Positions 33,813 to 44,783 of a stretch of DNA of 63,263 nt are shown piece after piece. This stretch comes from Priapulus caudatus. Lineage: Eukaryota; Priapulida; Priapulimorpha; Priapulimorphida; Priapulidae. Below the pieces are notes generated by a model, which was not told the DNA's origin, made no database searches, and saw only the letters and a program-made list of their open reading frames with translations. The position numbers and the translations under genes are program-made. Location: contig NW_014577647.1 of the NCBI RefSeq assembly GCF_000485595.1, forward strand, positions 47,680 through 110,942. The letters are read 5' to 3'. The first letter of the stretch is position 1. Each line of letters starts with the position of its first letter.

Positions 33813-34280
33813 TAGTATTATGGGTTGATATGATTAAGTACTTGAATAATTTAATCATATAAGTATTGCAAGTGAAGTAATTCGTCAATGTCATGACAGT
33901 GCTACCTGCCAATCAGTTGAGCACTGGCCGCTTTGAGCTGGCTTTGAGTCCATTTTATTTTGTGCATTGTGATTTACTGACCTGTTCATTTTATGTGCAT
34001 ATACAACTGTGTGGATGACTGGCAATACATGTAAAAATGCTTGAGGAAGACATGTAGGCCTACTGTTTGCCAGTTGAACCTACTTTTTGGATATAAGTGT
34101 TTTCATAATGTACATTATCACTACCTGTATCACATAAAAACCTTGTATACATTCAGAGATGCAATGTGAAAACAATGATTTAAAACCTCATATTAGACAA
34201 TTCAGTAAATCATAATGATTTTGAAACTTTATTCACAATTCTATTCATAACACAAGCATTCAGAATGACCATTGTTTATT
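33813..34280. repeat. Segment duplicated at 13340-13820
   Basis: See the partner entry. Here it joins a short tandem block with TTCGACACTCGATGAAGAAA at about 34278 and 34383, which in turn resembles 40018-40140. Confidence 0.85.
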
Positions 34281-34870
34281 TCGACACTCGATGAAGAAAG
34301 GTGCGGTGGATCAGTCCATGGGGGGACAGGCACTTGTAAGTAAGCGAAAAAATACCTAGAGACGTTATCGCGGTAACTAACTTTCGACACTCGATGAAGA
34401 AAGGTGCGGTGGATCAGTCCATGGGGGGACAGGCACTTGTATGTCAGTAAGCGAAAAAATACCTAGAGACGTTATCGTGGTAAGTAACTTTCGACACGCG
34501 GTAAAGAAAGGTGTGGGGGATTAGGCCATAATAAAAATATTGTTTGTTTGCCCTCACCCGACCGACCTGCCAAAAAGGGGCCGACTCAAATTTTTTTTTA
34601 TTGATCTTTCCCATTCTTTTTTTTTTACAAATTGTATCACTGTACATTATATAAATCTGTAGGCAATATATATTATATGTACCAAGCAAAACAAATATTC
34701 AACATAAAAGGTATCTCCACACAAGCACACCCGAGCATGTAGACACCACGCTGAATTTGTAAAAAGACTCCCCTCAAAAAAGAAAGAAAAAAGCCTACCT
34801 ACCTACCCAAACTTTTCAGCCTGGGTCGGGTGAGGGCAAACAAAGATTTTTTTAATTGTGGCCTTAGTCC
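34278..34870. repeat. Tandem CGACACTCGATGAAGAAAGG units, also copied at 40.0-40.44 kb
   Basis: Units of about 105 bp containing GGTGCGGTGGATCAGTCCAT and GAGACGTTATCG. Then unique sequence (TGTTTGCCCTCACCCGACCG, TACAAATTGTATCACTGTAC) that recurs with indels at about 40015-40460. This is intron sequence immediately 3' of the TATDN2 exon at 34898-35036. Confidence 0.8.
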
Positions 34871-34897
34871 ATGGGGGGACTGGCACTATTCACTTAC

Positions 34898-35295
34898 TCT
34901 TAGCATGGGTGCCCACATGGATTTCCTTGTAAATGTCATAGGATCGCAGAAGATCGCGATGCACGATTCAAAATTTGTCGGGAACGTTGTCGCATTGATG
35001 GACTTGTACTCCGTGAACGTGCCCTTGAAACCAGACCTAGAATATAAATTGGTATTAATACGAATAGAATTAGTTTATCACTATCACTTACCACGGCTAT
35101 CAAAATTCGAAGCAATGTCGAATTTACTGTAAACTCGTTGCCTAATTTAATGCAATCTGTACTGGTACTTTACCTATTGAAGAGGAAATCTAGGTGACAG
35201 TGCGTATCCACAAACTTTTCGGTACACTGCAGGTTGAAAAGTTTGGTGATGTGCCAATCACGCGTGTTATCGAGTGAAAACCTCCGCTTTTGCAC
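34898..35295 (-). CDS. TATDN2: TATDN2-like TatD nuclease, two exons with the first metal-binding motif
   Basis: Minus strand: exon 35295-35174 (VQKRRFSLDNTRDW, then EKFVDTHCHLDFLFNR) and exon 35036-34898 (SGFKGTFTEYKSINATTFPT, then NFESCIAIFCDP and MWAPMLR). DTHCHLDF is the N-terminal HxH metal-binding motif that opens every TatD domain. The exons join in phase (AAT AG + G). The second ends with AGA before GTAAGT in phase 0, so it splices directly to EHDVFAAFGCHPHYA at 27859. No alternative exon of that sequence lies nearer except the damaged copy at about 39.75 kb. The family acts as metal-dependent nuclease; TATDN2 in mammals carries a long disordered N-terminus, as seen here. Confidence 0.92.
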
Positions 35296-35610
35296 CTGGG
35301 AAGTGAAGCCACTACACTATAAATAAATAAAATAATTAAATAATGCAGATGATTAAGATGAGTGTGGATAATTAAACACTGAATTCGCATCGACGAATAA
35401 TGGAATGGCAGCACACTCTATCACTAGTTATCACCAAGTGCTATTAACTATTGCTGAAGAATACAACTGCATGCAAGAAATAATGCGAGAAAACTAAATA
35501 AACAACTACCATTAATAATCGCTGAACAATACAACCGCAAGGAGAAACAAGGCGAGAAAATCGTAAGTGAAGCGATCGATCTAAAATTAAACGAGTCAGC
35601 GGACATTCAC

Positions 35611-37335
35611 CTGAGCCGCGGCAGCCTGCATTCCATCCTGGTCCTCATTGTGATGGCTCCTCCCCGAAAACGCAATCGTCGAGTTGAGCTGCTCCGCCAC
35701 CGAGACGCGACCGGCCGCCGCCGGCGCCGCGACGCCACCGCTGCCTCGGGGGTTGAACCCGTAATACTGCTGGCTGAACGCCATCGGTCCCGACGCAGGG
35801 GGTGCCGACGTGTCGCGGGCTGCCGGCGAGAGCAGGTCCTCGCTCAGTCCGCACCGTGTCGCGTCGCTGTACGATCGCTTCGTCGCGGGGGCGGGGGTCG
35901 GCCTCGCATGGGTTGGCGTCTCGTGGGTTGGCCTCGCGTGGGCCAGTGTCTCGTGGACCAGCGTTGTGTGGGTCGGCATTGCGTGGGTGGCGGTCGTCAG
36001 AAGCGGCTTCCGATCGGGCATGCTCGCCCGCGCGCCGCCGCCACCGCCGGACGGGAAGAAGGACCACTCTCCGGCCGCTCCATCCTCGCGCGATCCCACC
36101 ATGTTGTTCGCCATGTCGCGCCACTCCTCCCGGGCGCGACTCGCGGCGGGATCTCCGTTCGACCTCCGACCCCGCTCGTCGCCGGCGGAGACGTCGCGCG
36201 CCTTGTGCCGCTTGCTCTTCGACGCCGCGTCGTCGTCGCGTCGCTTATCCTCTCCTCCCTCGCCGATCATCAGACGCTTTAGGCTGTCGTTGCTCCCCGC
36301 CCGCATGCCGCCGCCGCCAGGGGGCTGTGCCGTCACCCACGCGACGCGCGGTGAGACCTCGCCGCGCGCTCCCCGTCCGTCGGCGAGGCAGCCGGCGATC
36401 GTATCCGGACGGACGCCGGCGGGCGGCGCGTTCGACCTTGAGCCGTCCTTCGGCGACGGCGCCCGGGCAGCTCCCATCGGCAGCTTGCGGGCGGCGGCGG
36501 CACCTGTAGCTAATAGTGAAACATTCGTGTTACGCGTGTTGCCGCGGCGCAGGGGAGAGTGCGGCGGCGGCGATGAGGCAGCAGTGCGGAGCGGCGGACG
36601 AATCACGGACATCTCGTAACGCGGCGCCGCCGCCTCGCCCCACGCCGACCGCCCCCCGTCGCCGCGGGAGAGGGCGCCGCCAAAATCACGCCGGGGGAAG
36701 CCGGCGGGAGACGATTCCTCTAGGGTGCGCTCGCGACGCCACGATCCGTACGACGCCAGCCCGTCCGGACGTCCGGCAACGTCCAGTGTCGCCGCGCTCT
36801 TTCCGCTTGTCCGACGGCGCTCTTCGCGGCCGATCTCCGAAGGTATCGAGCGAGCGATCGGACGAGGAGACCGGCGAGCGAAGCCGGACCGGTATGCGTC
36901 TCCCACGTACGTCGCCGGCTGCTGTACGGAGGTGCCTCGCTCGTACGTCGCCGGCTGCTGTACGGAGGTGTTCTCTCGCGGCGGCGGGAGTCTCGGGACG
37001 GCGCCCCCTTGCGCCGCGTCCTCCCAGCTGCAGAAGTGACGGTAGTCGTCCTCGTAGTAGCAGTGCGCTCCGTCGTTGTCCCTCGCGACCGTTCCCGCGC
37101 AGACGAAGGCATCGGCCTCGCGGTTCGGACGTTCCACGAATGCCGCGTCGGAACGAAACACCTCGTGGTTCTGTCGTTCATTGAACATCATGTCGGAACG
37201 ATACGCCTCGTGGTTCGGTTGTTCCACGAACGCCGCGTGGTCACGAATAGTCTCGCGGTTCAGTCGTTCATCGAACACCGCGTCGGAACGATACGTCTCG
37301 TGCTCGTAGGTCGAGATATTACCGATCGGTGCGAA
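35611..37335 (-). CDS. TATDN2: TATDN2-like protein, disordered N-terminal exon next to the TatD domain
   Basis: A single open exon of 575 codons between an acceptor (GAGTAG before TTCGCACC, 37336) and a donor (CAG before GTGAAT, 35610). Both are phase 0, leading straight into VQKRRFSL at 35295. It starts with a roughly 13-residue repeat with core F-x-E-R-x-N-R/H-E (VFDERLNRE, FVEQPNHE, MFNERQNHE, FVERPNRE), then a duplicated YERGTSVQQPATY step. The rest is low-complexity Arg/Pro/Ala/Ser sequence with a THAMPTHTTLVHETLAHARP-type TH repeat. DNA is very GC-rich, which explains the long frames on the other strand. No folded domain seen. No initiator is needed here; upstream coding probably comes from the block at 41.4-48.7 kb, which ends in the same F-E-E-R-A-N-R-E repeat. 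Confidence 0.8.
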
Positions 37336-38590
37336 CTACTCCATCTTACTGACTTACTTGTGTGCTGCTGCCCTACTGATTACTACAGGATGAGATTCTT
37401 CCGCGGATACGCGAAAAATCCAGCGAGTTGACGGAGTCCCAGGGGTCAATTTTGTGAACCGTTAAATTCGTGAGAAAATTGGACGGGGGTAACAATGTTT
37501 GAACAATTTAAATTATATACCTCAAGACAGCACCTGACTGTTAACTGATAGAGTGCTAGACAGTAGGCCTGACAGCCGAAGTATGACAGTGTAGTCTGTA
37601 TTTTTGCGTACCAGTAAAAGAAAATCTCGTTCACAGCTTGGCAGATAGAGGGGCAAACATTTGAGGTAGCTGATCACGTAACGACCATGCTGGGCCTGGG
37701 CGGGTTTACATGTTTGCCTGCGTGCATGTTGTGTGCATGACGTATATATGCACTGATTGTTCCTATTCGCATAGTGTTTTTTTTCATTGAATCTGGTCGC
37801 GCAGCAGGCGCTTAGTCTGAGATAAAACAATCAAGCGACGGGTGGAAACAGAAAAATATCATTATGTCTAGACATTTAATAAAAAACATTGCCCTATTTT
37901 TCACCCCCTGATTCCTATTATAGTTGTTTCTTTGACAACTTGAAAAGTGATTCAAGGAGTCTCTAAATTTGTTCAGAATAGCTAGGAATGCACCAAATTG
38001 CACCATTGCTTTAAAAATTACGGGGGAGCATGCCCCCGGACCCGCCCTAGATGCGCGATGACCTTAACGGTTTCCTCGCATTGGCTCGCCTCCTCTGTTT
38101 GCCTAATTAAAAAATTTCAACGAAAACTTTAATTATCGAATCTCATCCCTTTACTGTGTTGTACCAATGAATCTGCACAATTCTCGAGATTGTGCAGCGA
38201 TTGCTGGCTGCCTCAAACTATGCGGCATTCCCTAGTTTGGCTGACCAATCTTCAAGATTGGGCAACACTGAAAACCAGTTGGTGATTCAACAACGCGTCA
38301 GTAGCGAGTGTTGTGGTAGTGGGTGGTGCAAACTAGGGAAGGCGATTTATTCTCATATATATCCAATTATTTATTATAAATTATTTATACAAAGTGCCAA
38401 ATTCATTGAGGAAAGAAGGTATTACGGACCTTATAGTTATGAAATAACATTTGAAATCTAATAATCATATGTTTGTGCAAGCTCTGTTTACCTTCTGTTT
38501 TGCCTATCTCAAGATTGTTGCCCAAATGCGGATGCGCTTGCTGAAATTCCGAAAGTTTGGGCAAGGATGTCCAAGTGTTGGGCACAAACA
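37336..38590. other. No gene recognised
   Basis: 37336-37390 repeats the sequence at about 41371-41480 (TCGAGATATTACCGATCGGT continuing into CTG/CTA steps). The remainder is unique AT-rich DNA without a supportable exon. Confidence 0.6.
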
Positions 38591-38594
38591 TTAC

Positions 38595-38760
38595 TACTAC
38601 TCTACTACTGCTGCGATGCCTGGCTGCTGCTGCTGCTGCTGCCTTACTATTCACTACTAATACTACTACTTTACTACTACTAGCCTGACTTACTCTATCA
38701 TCTGCGCGCTCCTGCTCCACTAGCCCTAACACTACCGTTTTGCTACTATCCAGTGTTATG
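38595..38760. repeat. CTG/CTA trinucleotide array, second copy
   Basis: Homologous to 26440-26680, with many small deletions. Confidence 0.85.
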
Positions 38761-38779
38761 TTATAGCATATTTTCAGCT

Positions 38780-39780
38780 CTCTCGACAACGGGGGCGAGG
38801 TATATTTAAAGCAATTCTCTCACGATGCTTCACCTCTACGAGAATGCGCAGGCGTTCGTCGTGCGTCGCGGCCAGCGTGTAATCACTATGCGGCAGCTTC
38901 ATCTCCAATGAAGGCCTGATCTGCGTCTGTAACGCCTTCATTCGGCACGACTTGCATAACTTATCCTGCAGAAAGCCACCGTCACGATCAGGACGCCGCC
39001 AGCGCTGAGCCGTCGCCGAAATGATGTCATTGCGGCCGTCGCAGGGGGAATTTGGTGCGCGGAAAAAAACAGAAGACAAGGACCTTTCGACGCCGACACA
39101 TCAGGGGTAATAAAACTTAAAAGACAAATGTCGCATTTAACGAATTATTGTTCTTTAGTTACATAAATAACGAATAATGAATAGTAAGAATGAAGTCATT
39201 TTTAGACTGTGACCGCACCACAATACATCCTGTACGTATACTGTTAGAAGAAATATATACGATAACCTCCTATGCCACGATTGCTTTTAGATGACTAACG
39301 TTTATCATATAATGTAATAGTTCAATTAACCTTTCAGTGAAACGTTAACAAGCATGCTATAACTGCCATAATTCTGCGATAACGCTGATCGACGACCACC
39401 GCGACACATGTCCAGACGGAAGCTTTGGTGTGCAGACGTACTCACGAAAAACCTTTCGCTTTTCACAAATTTGAAAATAATTGATGTACTCTTGCTGCTG
39501 ATAGACTAGTTGATCGACGACAACTGGGGCGCAGTCTGGCATGGCTATGGCCCTGGTAGCAGCATGCTGTCAGCAGCGAAGCGGACTGTCGGTTCCGTTT
39601 ACCTGCTCGAGTAGTCGAGTCCGATTTCGCCGACGGGCCCGGACTTGGTGTATGCGTGAGCGTCTGGCGCCATAGTACCTCCACCTGGCGTCGGTGAAGC
39701 TGGTGTGCGTAGTCAGGATGCAGCCAAACCGAACGCAGCGAAGCAGTCCATGCTCCTACATCCACAGAAACGTATTATTC
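38780..39780 (-). pseudogene. TATDN2: Damaged second copy of the two central TATDN2 exons
   Basis: Counterpart of 26730-27870. The minus strand retains QMKALQTQIRPSLEMKLP and LRILVEVKH (about 38970-38840), and in broken frames FGCHPHYAHQL-like sequence and SAKSDSTTRAG (about 39755-39600). The metal-binding VIHCRDA segment is replaced by a frame-shifted SDYTLAATHDE, and at least six single-base indels separate it from the clean copy. The damage is spread through intron and exon alike and falls often in homopolymers, so unpolished read error is as likely as pseudogene decay. The downstream flank (39.8-40.44 kb) corresponds to the intron after the exon at 34898, giving the expected gene order. 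Confidence 0.75.
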
Positions 39781-40470
39781 TTAAATCTTTATTGCATGTC
39801 ATTCAAATACAAATTTATACATGTACTGAAGACAGTTTTTTTCATGGAGAAAAAAATTGGTAAATGCAATAGAGTTTGAGCAATTAAAATAAAAAAATTT
39901 ATGAGTGATACATTACAAAACAGCGCTAAACAACATGAAGGGAAAATATTACAACGTCACGAAGAGCTTACGAGCGAGCGAAAAAATATGTTAAAGAGAC
40001 GTTATCGCGGTAACTAACTGTTCGACACTCGATGAAAGAAAGAGTGCGAGTGGATCAGAGTCCATGGAGGGACAGGCCACTTGTAATGTAAGCGAAAAAA
40101 TACTAGGAGACGTTATCCGTGGTACAGTAAACTTTCGACACGCCGGAAGAAAGGGGGATTATGCCATAATAAAAATATTGTTTGTTTGCCCGTCGAAGCA
40201 CGAGACGACCGACCTGCCAAAAATCGGGGCCGAGTCCAAAATTTTTTTATTGATCTTTCCCATCTTTTTTTTTTACAAATTGTATTCACGTACATTATAT
40301 AAATCTGTAGGCAATAGATTATTATGTACCAAGCAAAACAAATATTCAACAGTAAAAGGTATCTCACACAAGCACACCCGAGCCATGTAGACCACCATGC
40401 TGAATTTTAAAAAGGACCTCCCCTCAAAAAGACAAGAAAAAAAGCCAACCTACCTACCCAAACTTGACTG

Positions 40471-40858
40471 TTTACACTGCTGCTGCTTACACTGTTACTG
40501 CTTACACTGTTACTGCTTACACTGCTACTGCTTACATTGCTACTGTTTACACTGCTGCTGCTTACACTGTTACTGCTTACACTGTTACTGCTTACACTGC
40601 TACTGCTTACATTGCTACTGTTTACACTGCTGCTGCTTACACTGTTACTGCTTACACTGTTACTGCTTACACTGCTACTGCTTACATTGCTACTGTTTAC
40701 ACTGCTGCTGCTTACACTGTTACTGTTTACACTGCTACTGCTTACACTGTTACTGCTTACACTGCTACTGCTTACATTGCTACTGTTTACACTGCTGCTG
40801 CTTACACTGTTACTGTTTACACTGCTACTGCTTACACTGTTACTGCTTACACTGCTAC
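40471..40858. repeat. Higher-order repeat: 15-bp units in 75-bp blocks
   Basis: The 15-bp unit is TTACACTGCTACTGC with variants. Blocks starting TTTACACTGCTGCTG begin at about 40471, 40546, 40621, 40696 and 40786, so four blocks of 75, 75, 75 and 90 bp have the same internal order of variants. The 428-codon frame through it is a shadow (CLHCYCLHCYCLHC). Confidence 0.95.
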
Positions 40859-41053
40859 GCAATATACAAAACTAACCCATTCTTGAGAAGAGTTCGATTT
40901 CGAGTTCGATGTAGATCACGAAAATATTACGCACGCTGCACGGCTGTAACAACCACCATACCACAACACACCAGTAACAACCGCGCGTACGCACATAGCC
41001 GTATGAAAAGGGGAGGACGAATTCCAGCACTGCCCTGCCATCCTCGGACTCAC

Positions 41054-41266
41054 CCTGGACGGCACAAAGTACGGAGTGTCCGTCTCCAGCAGAAGTCGGT
41101 CCAGCGGGATGTTGCGCGCCACCTGGTGGACGCTCTTCGCCGAGTTGAAGGTCACGAGGGCCGTCAGCCCCACGAACAAGTTCGGGAACCTGGTGAGCCA
41201 GTCGGACGCCTCTTCCCACGATCCCGTGAAGCAATGCCTGTGTATCCTGTACGTGTTCGGCACCAT
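41054..41266 (-). CDS. TATDN2: TATDN2-like TatD nuclease, exon with the last catalytic motifs
   Basis: Minus-strand exon of 71 codons with acceptor TTTTCCCAG and donor AGG/GTGAGT. It begins MVPNTYRIHRHCFTGSWEEA, and contains FPNLFVGLTALVTF and LDRLLLETDTPYFVPSR. HRHCFTG supplies a metal-binding His and ETDTPYF the final Asp of the TatD active site. It is phase 0 on both sides and reads on naturally from RILVE at 26782. The final C-terminal exon (after YFVPSR) was not found anywhere in the window. On the minus strand this exon precedes the exons that should come before it, so the order is inverted relative to the protein. Confidence 0.92.
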
Positions 41267-41370
41267 CTGGGAAAAAACGACGTCACCGCGTCGAAAGGGA
41301 AAAAACAAAGCAAGCGTATTTACACGCAGAGGAAAAAGGTCGAAGAAGATTGCAGCACGAGTCTTATCTC

Positions 41371-41418
41371 GTGGTCGAGATATTACCGATCGGTGCGAAC
41401 TACTCCATTACTACTACT

Positions 41419-41459
<41 letters not shown>

Positions 41460-41480
41460 CTACTATTACTACTACTAGGC
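41371..41480. repeat. CTG/CTA tract shared with 37311-37390
   Basis: The shared piece includes CGAGATATTACCGATCGGTG and AACTACTCCAT before the trinucleotide array. Beyond that the two locations differ completely, which marks a junction. Confidence 0.85.
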
Positions 41481-44400
41481 GGCGGCTCGAGCGGACGAAA
41501 CATCTCGCGGTTCGCACGTTCCTCGAACGCCGGTGTTTCCTCTCTCCTGCAGAACGACGACGGCGGCGGAGAGAAGTGTGGCGAGAGGGAACGGCCGCAC
41601 GTGGCGCGACTCAGGATGTCGAGGCTGCGAGCGACGGCCTTCTCGAACCCCGGCGGAAGCCGCGGGGTCGCCGGCATCAATAGGGAAGGTGCCGGCATCA
41701 GCGGGGAAGGTGCCAGTGTGGGGTCCCCGCCTCTGGATGGCTGGAGCCCTGGAGGTGGTGGCATCAGCTGGGGAGGTGCCAGTGTGGGGTTGCTGCTTTC
41801 GGACGGCGGGGGTCGAATCGGTGGGGGCACCGGCATCAGCGGGGGAGGTGCTGGTGTCATGGCGCCACCTCCGGAAGGCGCGGGTCGAATCGGCGAGGGC
41901 ACCGGCCTCAGCTGGGAAGGCGCCAGAGTCAGGTTGCCGTCTGTGGACGGCGGGGGTTGAATCGGCAGGGGCACCGGCATCAGCTGGGAAGGTGCCCGAG
42001 TCAGGTTGCCGTCTGTGGACGGCGGGGGTTGAATCGGCAGGGGCACCGGCATCAGCTGGGAAGGTGCCCGAGTCAGGTTGCCGTCTGTGCGCGGGTCGAA
42101 TCGGCGGTGGCGATGCCGACGCGAGTTTGCTGCTTTCGGACGACGACGGCGGCGGTAGAATCGGGCTGACGAGCGCTACGACGTGCAGCGGGCGACCGTC
42201 GCCGCGCGCTCCCCGCTCGAATCGGTCGGATGTCCGCGCGGCGCGGTCAGTCCGACTCGGCAGGCCCAGACGGGGTTCGGGATCGCTTGGGAGCCGGTTG
42301 CCGCGACGACGCCTCGCGTCCAACATGGATCTCGGAGCGGGTCGTGCGTCTGCCCTCCGGCTGGTCTTGCCGGAGCGACTGCGAGCTTCGGATGTAGAGC
42401 CGTTTCGCACGACGTCCCACTTGTCTTCGATGTACGAGTCGTCATTAACTGACGCACCGCTCTCCGCTGCGCACGCGCTTACAGCGGTCTCCTTTTCAAA
42501 AATACGATTGTCGCCAAGCTCCGCAGGATGTTCACATTCTTGTTTCGCCAGCGGGGGAATATCGGAATCGATGAGAGAAGGCTGCGAGATTAGGTTCGAC
42601 TGAAAGATCGTCTGCGACTCGGTGATGGCGCTAGTACTAGTAGTAGTCTTCTGACTCCTGTAGCTTTCTGCCTGGCTGGTGGTCGGATCGCCTCTCTGAT
42701 ATTTCTCTTTGGCGCTGTATTGCGCTGGGGTACCTTCCTCTGTCGGCTTCACTTCGCACTCCTCCTCCCAGTTCTCTTCCGGCGGTGTCTCCGCCATCTT
42801 GCAACTGGCAACGTGGCGTGGCTGGTGGTGACGGTCACCGCAGACTCGCACACGAGGCGGGCAGGCTTGCTGCGGTTTCGCAATTCTCGCCCGTTGAAGA
42901 TCGGCGCTGCTAACTTTCCTTGTTGTCAGGTCTTTGTTTTTATCAATAACCTGACTGCTTAAGGCACCTCTCTGATAGGTTGGTACAGCGTGGGCTATCT
43001 CAGGATATTTTCTTTGCACGTCTTTATGGATTTCTGGGCTGAATTTAAACTTTGCATCTGACATTTCAAAACGGTTTTTCGCAATTACCTCGGTGTTTCC
43101 TATATGCTCGCTGCTTCGTATCAAACTTTCTTTACCAGATTCATGTGGTAAATGTGGGTCTCTAGAATCCAAATCGGTCACATGTGATGGTTTATTGCTT
43201 TTTATTTCTCTAACTGACACACGCTTACTTCTGATATCCCTATCTCTAGCATGATGACGAGGCTTGATGGAACTTTTCTGCGAAAAATCCCAGGAAAGGT
43301 CATCGCGACAGCTCTGTAATGAAAACATGCACTTGGAATGCTCTGCCTTCGCTAAATCTCCGGCTGTTACACTGCCCATCGTCTTTGACGACGATGGCAA
43401 GATGTCTGCATGACTACGCTTATCCTTTACCTCGGGCCGACTTGAGATGGAATTGTATGCTTTGACGGGTATCTTGCCAGGAGCTGCGTCGAGTTTCTCA
43501 CATTTAGTTTCAGGTTTTTGAGCCGCCCGTTTCTCGTGCGATTTTTGCACACGTTCCTGGTTGGATTCCTTTCGACATTTACTCCTGTGAGTCTCTTGTG
43601 GAGCAGCCTTTTTCCTATGATTAACGCCCCCCCTTTTGCCTCTTTTTCGGAGCTTCACTTGACCTACCAGCAGTTGCCTAGAACAGCTGCTCGTCTCATG
43701 TAGTTTTTCTCGCGTATCTTTCCTCTCTGGCGTCGCTACCTTACCCTTCATTCTACTCAAATCTCCACCGATAATGTCTTGGTTTCGGATGTGGTGTTTC
43801 TGAGCTGGTTTCTCACTAGGGTTCGACAGGTGGGTGTCTCTAGCGAGCGATGGGCACTCAACGGGAAAAGACGAGCAGAGTCGTCCTGTTCCTCTGTCGA
43901 CGTCATCTGGTGGCCGTTCCAACCGATTTCTGCTCTGGTCCTTCTGTCCAATGACCACAGTCAAAACGTCGGGTCTCGGTTGTTGCAGCAGCTCTGTTGT
44001 AGGTGTGCATTCGTCGGTAATGCGTAACGCCACATCCGTGGAGGTGCCTTGCTTGTGAATACGTTCACAGTCGTCCGTCACATCTGCTGCATCGTTTGAT
44101 GGCGGAAAAGGGGGTTTAGCGTGCGAACTGGATGCAGCATTGCCATGTTTACTTTCTGTCTGTTTGACTTGTTTCCTGCTTTCACTGGTTTCAACAGACC
44201 TATCACAGTTCACAATGTTCGTATCAACCTGCTCAATGTCCCTTGCCGCTGAGCTACATCCTTCCGTGTCAACTGGAACACTGGCACTTTCCAGCAGTTT
44301 TACGCTAGTGTTGAAGAGGACGGCATCTTTGAGGCGTGACAGATGCACGACAGGTACATAAGAGTAGAGATGTCTTCTCATTGTTGTACTGACCTCATCT

Positions 44401-44783
44401 GATAATTGAGCCAACTGCTTTCTGCCTCTGCCTCTGCCTCTGCCTCTACCCAGCTTCTGGGTTTTTAGACCAATGGCTACAGTCTGAACCTCAGGTTTTG
44501 GTACCTTTGGTTCTATAAGCAACTCTCTATATACCGAATCATCATTCGGGTCAAGTGAATTGCGCGGCACGTCGGTTTCTGTCACGGATCCGTCATTTAT
44601 GCCTTTCTCCACTGAGGTACGTCCACCATTTAGATCAACCTCCCCATGACCTGCAGTCGTTGTGCGTGAGGTGTCCATGCTCACAGAGTGAATAACGGGT
44701 TTTGGTACCTTTGGTTCTATAAGCAACTCTGTTATAGCCAACGGGTTTAATTCCTTTCTGTTCAATACACGTAGATGTGGCAT
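41414..44783 (-). CDS. Long repetitive, disordered region upstream of TATDN2 (C-terminal part)
   Basis: One minus-strand frame is open from 44783 to about 42090 (rich in Ser, Lys, Arg, Glu; with GRGRGRGRKQLAQLSDEV and PVVHLSRL). There a repeat unit is 5 bp short (about 42088-42095) relative to its neighbours. The original frame then continues as QPDSGTFPADAG repeats, while the frame that keeps the unit phase gives LMPVPLPIQPPPSTDGNLT repeats of 25 residues. The latter ends in LPPGFEKAVARSLDILSRAT and FEERANREMFRPLEPPP. It resembles the F-E-R-N-R-E repeat at the start of the exon at 37335, so I take it as the true frame and the 5-bp loss as an assembly or real frameshift. No folded domain recognised. 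The link to TATDN2 is by strand, composition and this shared repeat. Confidence 0.6.

Noticed and set aside
35650-37184. Several plus-strand frames of 150-270 codons, Arg/Pro/Ala-rich
   Set aside because: They are antisense shadows of the GC-rich TATDN2 N-terminal exon, which has splice sites in phase with the TatD exons.
40397-41683. A 428-codon plus-strand frame (CLHCYCLHC repeat, then mixed sequence)
   Set aside because: The first third is a 15-bp satellite; the rest is antisense to a well-supported TATDN2 exon and CTG repeats.
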